From Chloroflexota bacterium (lineage in GTDB: Bacteria; Chloroflexota; UBA6077; FW602-bin22; JACPQP01): 10,059 nucleotides of DNA. Location of the stretch: assembly GCA_016190465.1 (NCBI GenBank), contig JACPQP010000123.1, positions 1 through 10,059 of the forward strand. Reading direction: 5' to 3'. The notes beneath the pieces are model-generated. The model saw only the letters and a program-made list of their open reading frames with translations, searched no databases and was not told where the DNA came from. The position numbers were made by a program, and so were the translations under genes. This document shows positions 5,566-10,059 of this stretch, piece by piece. Within the stretch, counting starts at the first letter, position 1. The number at the start of each line of letters is the position of its first letter.

Positions 5566-7830
5566 CTACGTGCTCAGATGCGCGCGCACCGGCGCCAGCT
5601 TGCCGATCGCCGCGCCGATCACCTGGGTCAGCTCGCCCAGGTGGAAGCCTTCGGGTTTGCTGATCCGGACTTCGCCGCCCAGCGGTACCATCCCCTCGCC
5701 CTCCCCATGCGCCGACACGACGATGACCTTGACACTGGCGAGACCGGGCGCGGCGCCCATCTCTCTCAGCACGCCGACCCCATCGAGGCCAGGCATGGTC
5801 AGATCGAGGAGGAGCAAGTCGGGCGGATCCGCTCGCATCCTGACGAGCGCTTCCTCGCCATTGTGTGCAGTGGAGACCTGATAGCCAGGGGCCTCCGAGC
5901 CGAGCATTCGGCTCAGGAATCGCACGAAGCGGGGGTCGTCGTCGACGATCAGCACGCGCCTGATCGGGTGCTTCAACCGTTGGATGGCCTCGACAAGCGC
6001 TTCGCGAAAGATCGGCTTGACCAGGTAGTCGGCGACTCCCAGTCCCTTCGCGAGCCTCCCGATGTGCGGAAGCGGACAACGGACCACTGGCACCGGGCTT
6101 CCCGTCCCCTCTACCGGTGCATCGAGATCGGCGACGATGGCGGTTGCCCGCTGCTCCCGCGCGCGAACCGCGGCGTCGGCCAGGGTGTCCGCTATCTCGA
6201 TTCGGAAGCCCTCCAGGTGCCGCTGGAACACGCGAGCGAGTCCCGCTTCCGCGTGGGCCAGAATCAGAACCGGCTCCGGCTGGCGCAGGTAGGCCGGGCC
6301 GAGGCTGGACGCAGCGGTCGCCGCCCCACGAACAGTCCAGATGTACCGTTCGTGCCCCGTCCCCTCACCCAGTGGCGCCCTCACCCCCGTCCCCTCTCCC
6401 ACTGGGACCCGATCAGGAACGGCAGCGAGCGGTAAGTGCGGCAACGTGAACCAGAAGGTCGTGCCGACACCCAGGGCGCTCTCGACACCCATCTCACCGC
6501 CGTGGAGCTCGATGAACCGCTTGCTGATCGGCAGCCCCAGGCCGGTGCCGCTGTGCCAGTCGGGCCGGGGCCTGTCCCGGGTGACGAACCGCTGGAAGAT
6601 GCGCGGGAGGTCGTCCGGAGCGATGCCCGGGCCGGTATCGGTCACCTGCACCAGCACGTCGTGCTCCCGCCGAACCAGTTGGACCTGGATGGTCCCGCGC
6701 TCGGTGAGGCGCGCCGCGTTGGTGAGCAGGTTGAGCAGCACCTGCCGGATGCGCAGGCGGTCCAGGAGCAGCGTGGGGAGGTTCTCGGGGAGCGCCAGCC
6801 GCAGCTCCAGCCCCTTGGCCTCGGCGTATTCCCGCACCAGCGTGGCGGCATCCCGGACCACCTGCCCCAGGTCGACCGGCTCGCGGAGCAAGCCCAGGCG
6901 CCCGACCTCCAACTGAGCGAGGTCGAGGACGTCGTCGGTCAGGGCCAGGAGGTGCTGGGCGCTGCGATAGATGGCGTTCAGGTCGCCACGGTAGGGCGCC
7001 GGTAGAGCGACGCCGCCATAGCTGCCCGGCGACGTGATCATCATCTCGCTGTAGCCGATGATCAGGTTCAGCGGCGTCCGGAGCTCGTGACTGATGTTGG
7101 TAGCCAGCTCCATCTTGGAACGCTCGGCCTCGTCGGCGGCCTTCCAGGCCACTTGCAGGGCAGCGTTCGCCCGCTCCAGGCGGTAGTAGGCGTTGTCCAG
7201 TTGCCTGAGCGCCTGCACGAGCTGGGCGCGGTGCTCCTGAGCCTCCCGTGAGCGGCGTTCCGCCTCGGCGTAGCCATCCACGTACCAGTTCAGGGCCAGG
7301 AAGAGGTGGCGCGTGAGCGCGTGGACTCCGACGACCCCGAGAATCCCGTAGAGGGCCGTGGACCAGACCTCCGCGGGTCCGACGAGGCCCGGCCGAACCG
7401 TTCCGAGCAGCGTCAGCAAACCAATCGTCGCGCCGACGACGATGCCCCCACCCAGCGGGTGGACCACGAATGCCGCGACCAGCGCGAGCATCGCGTAGAG
7501 CACGGTCGCCTGCGCCGCGTTCGTGATGTAGAGCGCCCAGGAGATGGCGAGAAGCCCGCCGCCGATGAACACCGCGGTGGCCGCCCGCTGACTGTGGGGC
7601 AGCAACAGCCACGTCCCGCCCAGCACCGGCAGCGCTGCCGGGAGGATGATGTAGGCGTGCGTTACCCCCTCGTCAGTCGACCACAGCCAGGGGTAAACTG
7701 TGTTCCACCCGAGGTACCCGAGGGCCGCCAGCGCCAGGAAGAGCCACAGGGCCTCGGTCTGCATCTGGCGCAGTTGGGTCTCCGCCTCTGGCGATTTCAG
7801 CGCCCGCGGCCAGTGGAGCGATTGCATCAT
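5566..7830 (-). CDS. Membrane hybrid histidine kinase with pseudo-receiver and C-terminal receiver domains
   Basis: A 754-residue sensor kinase. Residues about 27-185 carry some six hydrophobic segments and little periplasmic loop, so the stimulus is probably sensed in or near the membrane. A long coiled coil follows (about 193-243, EAERRSREAQEHRAQL...). The H-box is NISHELRTPLN, with the phospho-accepting His at 248. The ATPase domain has the N-box NLLTNAARLT (Asn371), G1 DTGPGIAP (Asp398) and G2 GTGLGLPIS, so the catalytic core looks intact. Residues about 510-615 are a receiver-like fold without the acidic pair (LILAHAEAG), hence a pseudo-receiver, although it keeps YLVKP. The last 130 residues form a canonical receiver: VDDDP at 629-633, Asp676 in LLLLDLTMPGLDG, Lys725. 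The start ATG 7830 is 2 nt after the enolase-family stop, implying translational coupling; ATG 7827 is an alternative. A frame extension upstream into that gene is a shadow. Confidence 0.94.
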   Translation of the reverse strand: MMQSLHWPRALKSPEAETQLRQMQTEALWLFLALAALGYLGWNTVYPWLWSTDEGVTHAYIILPAALPVLGGTWLLLPHSQRAATAVFIGGGLLAISWALYITNAAQATVLYAMLALVAAFVVHPLGGGIVVGATIGLLTLLGTVRPGLVGPAEVWSTALYGILGVVGVHALTRHLFLALNWYVDGYAEAERRSREAQEHRAQLVQALRQLDNAYYRLERANAALQVAWKAADEAERSKMELATNISHELRTPLNLIIGYSEMMITSPGSYGGVALPAPYRGDLNAIYRSAQHLLALTDDVLDLAQLEVGRLGLLREPVDLGQVVRDAATLVREYAEAKGLELRLALPENLPTLLLDRLRIRQVLLNLLTNAARLTERGTIQVQLVRREHDVLVQVTDTGPGIAPDDLPRIFQRFVTRDRPRPDWHSGTGLGLPISKRFIELHGGEMGVESALGVGTTFWFTLPHLPLAAVPDRVPVGEGTGVRAPLGEGTGHERYIWTVRGAATAASSLGPAYLRQPEPVLILAHAEAGLARVFQRHLEGFRIEIADTLADAAVRAREQRATAIVADLDAPVEGTGSPVPVVRCPLPHIGRLAKGLGVADYLVKPIFREALVEAIQRLKHPIRRVLIVDDDPRFVRFLSRMLGSEAPGYQVSTAHNGEEALVRMRADPPDLLLLDLTMPGLDGVGVLREMGAAPGLASVKVIVVSAHGEGEGMVPLGGEVRISKPEGFHLGELTQVIGAAIGKLAPVRAHLST
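6091..6120 (-). repeat. Third repeat-like copy inside the pseudo-receiver coding region
   Basis: CCCGTCCCCTCTACCGG (6101-6117) repeats the core of the copies at 6355-6405 and is bracketed by a perfect 7-bp inverted repeat, GCACCGG (6091-6097) and CCGGTGC (6114-6120). It encodes part of APVEGTGSPVPVV, a loop-like stretch just after the beta strand (AIVADLD) that normally ends in the phospho-acceptor of a receiver. It may be a decayed dispersed repeat that helped disable this domain. Confidence 0.45.
6355..6405 (-). repeat. Two tandem GC-rich repeat copies in the kinase linker
   Basis: CCCCGTCCCCTCxCCCAxTGG occurs at 6355-6375 and 6385-6405, with 19 of 21 bases shared and a period of 30 nt. 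On the minus strand the two copies encode PVGEGTG and PLGEGTG, a 10-residue repeat at about residues 476-492, between the ATPase domain and the pseudo-receiver. The composition and translated pattern resemble the dispersed repeat in the convergent gene. Confidence 0.65.
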
Positions 7831-7832
7831 CT

Positions 7833-8951
7833 TCAGCCGACCCGATACTGCTCGACCGCCCGGGGATTCAGGACCACGCCGAGGCCGGGACGCTCGGGCA
7901 CCTGGATCATCCCGTTGGCGACGATGAGCCGATTCTCCGGGTCCATCAGCCGCTCGAAGTTGTAGATGTCCTCGTCCAGGTGGAAGTACTCGACGACGAG
8001 GCCGTTCGCCGTGGCGGCGACAAGGTGGACGTGCACGTCTGCGTTCCAGTGCGGGGCGACCGGCAGGTCGTGGCCGGCGGCGAGATGCGCCACCTTCATC
8101 CACTCGGTGATCCCGCCCAGCACGACGGCATCGGGCTGAAGGATCTGGGCGGCGCGCGCCTGGATGATGTCGCGGAAGCCCCAGCGGGTCGCCTCGATCT
8201 CCCCCGTGGCCACCGGCATCGGCACCCGGGCGGCGATTTGCGCGCTGTTGGGCAGGGAGTCGGGATAGGTCGGCTCCTCGAGCCACCAGATGTCGTGGGG
8301 CGCGAACGCCTCGGCCGCGCGAATCGCCGTCGCCACGTCGTTGTAAGCGTTGTTGGCATCCAGCGCCAGCCGGGCGCGAGGGCCGATCACCTCGCGGGCA
8401 ACGCGGACCCGCTCGGCGTCCTGCTCGATGCTGGCGCCACCCACCTTGATCTTGAAGGTGGTGAAGCCCCGCTCCAGGTAGCGGCTCATCTCGCCCTCCA
8501 CCTCCTTGAGCGGGTCGATGTCCGGACGGTAGTAGCCGCCGCTGGCGTAGGCCGGCACCTGGTCGCGATAGCCGCCCAGCAAGCGGTAGAGCGGCTCGCG
8601 GTAGAGCTTGCCCCGGGCGTCCCAGAGGGCCAGGTCGACCGCGCCGATGGCCCGCACCATCGCGCCGCGCCGGCCGATCAGCAGGGTCTCCTTGAACATG
8701 CGCTCCCACAGTTGCTCGGTGTAGCGAGGATCCTGGCCGACGAGGATCCCCGCCAGGACGGAGTCAACGCAGGCCTGGACGACCCGCCCGCCGATGGTGC
8801 CCGCGTAGGTGTACCCGAGCCCTTCGACGCCCTGATCGGTCTCCAGCCAGACCAGCACGAACTCCCGCCCCCGGAGCTGTCGCGTGGAGATCGCGGTCGG
8901 GCGCTGAATGGGAATGACCACGGTGGCGCTGCGAACGTTGGTGATCTTCAT
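7833..8951 (-). CDS. Mandelate racemase/muconate lactonizing enzyme family (enolase superfamily), probable sugar-acid dehydratase or epimerase
   Basis: This 372-residue cytosolic enzyme has a complete enolase-superfamily active site. The catalytic KxK is Lys167-Lys169 in FKIKVGG. The metal ligands are Asp198 (ALDANNAYN), Glu225 (WWLEEP) and Glu251 (VATGEIEATRWGF). The Asp274/His301 dyad is in QPDAVVLGG and APHWNADVH. This set matches the mandelate racemase subgroup, whose members remove a proton next to a carboxylate in sugar acids or related compounds (dehydratases, racemases, epimerases). The N-terminal capping domain (1-130) is normal, including the Arg- and Gln-rich 20s loop that governs substrate choice. 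It follows a nucleotidyltransferase by 14 nt and precedes the kinase by 2 nt. ATG 8951 has a modest AAAGG upstream. The substrate is undetermined; the neighbouring glycosidase and sugar transporter favour a sugar acid. Confidence 0.93.
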   Translation of the reverse strand: MKITNVRSATVVIPIQRPTAISTRQLRGREFVLVWLETDQGVEGLGYTYAGTIGGRVVQACVDSVLAGILVGQDPRYTEQLWERMFKETLLIGRRGAMVRAIGAVDLALWDARGKLYREPLYRLLGGYRDQVPAYASGGYYRPDIDPLKEVEGEMSRYLERGFTTFKIKVGGASIEQDAERVRVAREVIGPRARLALDANNAYNDVATAIRAAEAFAPHDIWWLEEPTYPDSLPNSAQIAARVPMPVATGEIEATRWGFRDIIQARAAQILQPDAVVLGGITEWMKVAHLAAGHDLPVAPHWNADVHVHLVAATANGLVVEYFHLDEDIYNFERLMDPENRLIVANGMIQVPERPGLGVVLNPRAVEQYRVG

Positions 8952-8965
8952 CAGAAGCTACCTTT

Positions 8966-9265
8966 TCAAAGGATGGGCACTTCGTTGGCGAGGACGCGCT
9001 CGCGGATCGCGGGCTTGATCGCGTCGTACTCGACGAGGTCGACCCGGCGGCCCAGAGCCTCTTCGAGCTCCAGCTTAATGCCGACGAAGTCGAAGAGGCC
9101 GACCGGGCGTGGGAGCTCCACCAGGATGTCAACGTCGCTGCGGCGTCGCATCTGGCCACAGGCGGCGGAGCCAAACAGGCCAGCTCGCCTGGCGCCGTAA
9201 CGGCCCAGGATAGGTTGGACCCTCTGCTTGATCTCGTCGACGGTGAGGAGCGTGTCCGTCCCCAT
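8966..9265 (-). CDS. Minimal nucleotidyltransferase (MNT/MntA-like) domain protein
   Basis: A 99-residue protein with the DNA polymerase beta-like nucleotidyltransferase core: helix LTVDEIKQRVQPILGRYG, strand plus GS motif (GLFGSAACG, Gly32-Ser33), the catalytic pair Asp44 and Asp46 in SDVDILVE, and a probable third carboxylate, Asp76, in RVDLVEY. MNT proteins usually act as antitoxins that AMPylate a HEPN partner encoded next door, but no HEPN/DUF86 gene flanks it here. I chose ATG 9265 because GGAG lies 8 nt upstream and a good promoter ends at 9297. The longer reading (TTG 9325 or ATG 9292) would place the promoter inside the coding region. It starts the downstream run MNT, enolase-family enzyme, kinase. 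The family is well recognised; a toxin-antitoxin role here is uncertain. Confidence 0.86.
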   Translation of the reverse strand: MGTDTLLTVDEIKQRVQPILGRYGARRAGLFGSAACGQMRRRSDVDILVELPRPVGLFDFVGIKLELEEALGRRVDLVEYDAIKPAIRERVLANEVPIL

Positions 9266-9296
9266 AGTGTTCGCTCCGCTCTGTAGGGTCATCGTC

Positions 9297-9325
9297 AGTT
9301 TACCACGGCAATCTGCCTGGATCAA
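9297..9325 (-). promoter_or_regulatory. Sigma-70-type promoter for the MNT-enolase-kinase run
   Basis: On the minus strand TTGATC (9325-9320) and TAAACT (9302-9297) are separated by exactly 17 nt. Each box matches its consensus at four positions or more, and transcription would begin near 9290. This gives a leader of about 25 nt that contains GGAG before ATG 9265. It suggests the nucleotidyltransferase, the enolase-family enzyme and the kinase form one transcript, separate from the upstream glycosidase gene. Confidence 0.66.
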
Positions 9326-9432
9326 AGTATGTGCCGGCCAGGTCAGAGTAGAAGGCCCACACGATCCGTGTCGTCGAGGTCACTCCGCGCCAAGCTGCCT
9401 ACCGCGACTGAGCGCATGGGGTGTGAGCCGAT

Positions 9433-10059
9433 TCAGAGCGGCAGATCGAGTTGCAGGGTCTCGCGGGCGTTCAGGGCACTCACCTCGATCTGCCGCGCCC
9501 GTGCTCTGTCCGTGCGCAACGTCACTTCCTTCGCCTGCCCCGGTAGAAGGTGAAAGTAGTTGTCGTCGAATCGCGCTCCAGGGAGCCGGAGGGAGACGTT
9601 GCGGGCGAACAGATCGGTGGAGACTCGCACCTTTGCCTGGCCCGGCGCCGTCGCCACCACCTTGGCCCGCAGGCTGGCCGTCGGCGGCCGAACGGTGCGC
9701 AGCGGCTGGAAGAAGAAGACATTCTCGCTCGTCGCCTCGCCGGGCGCCGCCAGCTCTGCCGCGAGGAACTGCTGCGCCGTGTCCCTGATCCGGGGGAGGT
9801 CCCGGAAGTCGATCCGTAGCGCTGCCCGCGAGCCGTTGGCGGGGATCGAAACCTGCTGCGTCCGAGTCCACCGGATGTCGCCGCCGAACTTCCCGAGGCT
9901 CACCTTCAGCGTGCCCCGGCGCTCCCCGGTCTCAACGGGGCGGTCGCTGGTGACCCAGACCTCGGCCCCGTAGGGCACCCGCTTGAACGACACCAGGAGT
10001 GGGGCGCAGGCCCGCTTCGCGTAGTAGTACCCCCCGCTGCGCTCCCCGTAGTAGTCCAC
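9433..10059 (-). CDS. C-terminal part of a GH2 beta-mannosidase-like glycoside hydrolase, 5' end outside window
   Basis: The frame is open from the right edge for 208 codons and stops with TGA at 9435-9433. The first residues (DYYGERSGGYYYAKRACAPLLVSF) match the end of the TIM-barrel region of GH2 beta-mannosidase-like enzymes. Two beta-sandwich domains follow, about residues 28-95 (GAEVWVTSDRPVETGERRG...) and about 120-200 (ASLRAKVVATAPGQAKVRVS...ARFDDNYFHLLPGQAKEVTLRT). The FDDNYFHLLPG string is typical of the terminal Ig-like domain of that group. The catalytic residues are outside the window, so activity cannot be confirmed. The enzyme would release mannose or a related sugar from glycans. 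It is co-directional with the MNT gene but separated by 167 nt containing a new promoter, so it may be a different transcription unit. Confidence 0.85.
   Translation of the reverse strand: MDYYGERSGGYYYAKRACAPLLVSFKRVPYGAEVWVTSDRPVETGERRGTLKVSLGKFGGDIRWTRTQQVSIPANGSRAALRIDFRDLPRIRDTAQQFLAAELAAPGEATSENVFFFQPLRTVRPPTASLRAKVVATAPGQAKVRVSTDLFARNVSLRLPGARFDDNYFHLLPGQAKEVTLRTDRARARQIEVSALNARETLQLDLPL

Noticed and set aside
7831..8709. A frame continuous with the histidine kinase extending about 290 codons upstream
   Set aside because: It overlies the enolase-superfamily gene in another frame, the translation is arginine-rich without domain features, and the membrane segment starts just after ATG 7830.
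7980..9200. Plus-strand 406-codon frame opposite the enolase-family gene
   Set aside because: It is antisense to a gene with all catalytic residues conserved; its composition is that of a shadow.
9266..9325. Longer start of the nucleotidyltransferase (TTG 9325 or ATG 9292)
   Set aside because: The -35 and -10 boxes lie in this stretch and the better ribosome site precedes ATG 9265.
9359..9371. Hairpin ACACG-ATC-CGTGT after the glycosidase stop, as a terminator
   Set aside because: The 5-bp stem is short and no T-run follows on the minus strand.

Overview
The window is GC-rich, densely packed bacterial DNA. It probably comes from a member of the Chloroflexota (Thermomicrobia-like or a related uncultured lineage). 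The basis is the style of the proteins: a Tat-type lipoprotein sugar-binding protein, a membrane hybrid histidine kinase with a long signalling coiled coil, and an HTH plus degenerate ATPase plus receiver protein of a type I associate with that phylum. This assignment is an inference from pattern memory; no rRNA or marker gene is present.

Left part (1-3578, all minus strand): a carbohydrate uptake operon of the CUT1 ABC class. In transcription order it is a solute-binding lipoprotein (3578-2235), a MalF-like permease (2162-1206, best start GTG), a MalG-like permease (1191-346), and the first 88 codons of a uroporphyrinogen-decarboxylase/methyltransferase-family protein running off the window (264-1). 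No ATPase gene of the transporter is in view.

Middle (3579-4071): the only long non-coding stretch, lying between divergent transcription units. It contains a 152-bp MITE-like element (3742-3893) with roughly 53-bp imperfect terminal inverted repeats and an exact 9-bp target-site duplication. It also holds a sigma-70-type promoter (TTGACG, 17 bp, TAGGAT) starting ten bases after that duplication and reading right.

Right-middle: a plus-strand gene (4072-5562) encodes an HTH/sigma-region-4-like domain, a degenerate HATPase domain and a response-receiver domain. It converges, with only 3 nt between stop codons, on a minus-strand hybrid histidine kinase (7830-5566). Both genes carry GC-rich palindromic or dispersed repeats translated in frame inside linkers.

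Right part (minus strand): the kinase starts 2 nt after the stop of a mandelate-racemase-like enolase-superfamily gene (8951-7833). That gene follows a minimal nucleotidyltransferase (9265-8966), which has its own well-formed promoter (TTGATC, 17 bp, TAAACT). Upstream is the 3' part of a GH2 beta-mannosidase-like gene entering from the right edge (10059-9433).

Taken together the region looks like a carbohydrate-use locus: import of an oligosaccharide or glycoside, glycoside hydrolysis, sugar-acid chemistry by the enolase-family enzyme, and a two-component-like pair that may sense or respond to the process. The functional link between the signalling genes and the sugar genes is inferred from gene order only.
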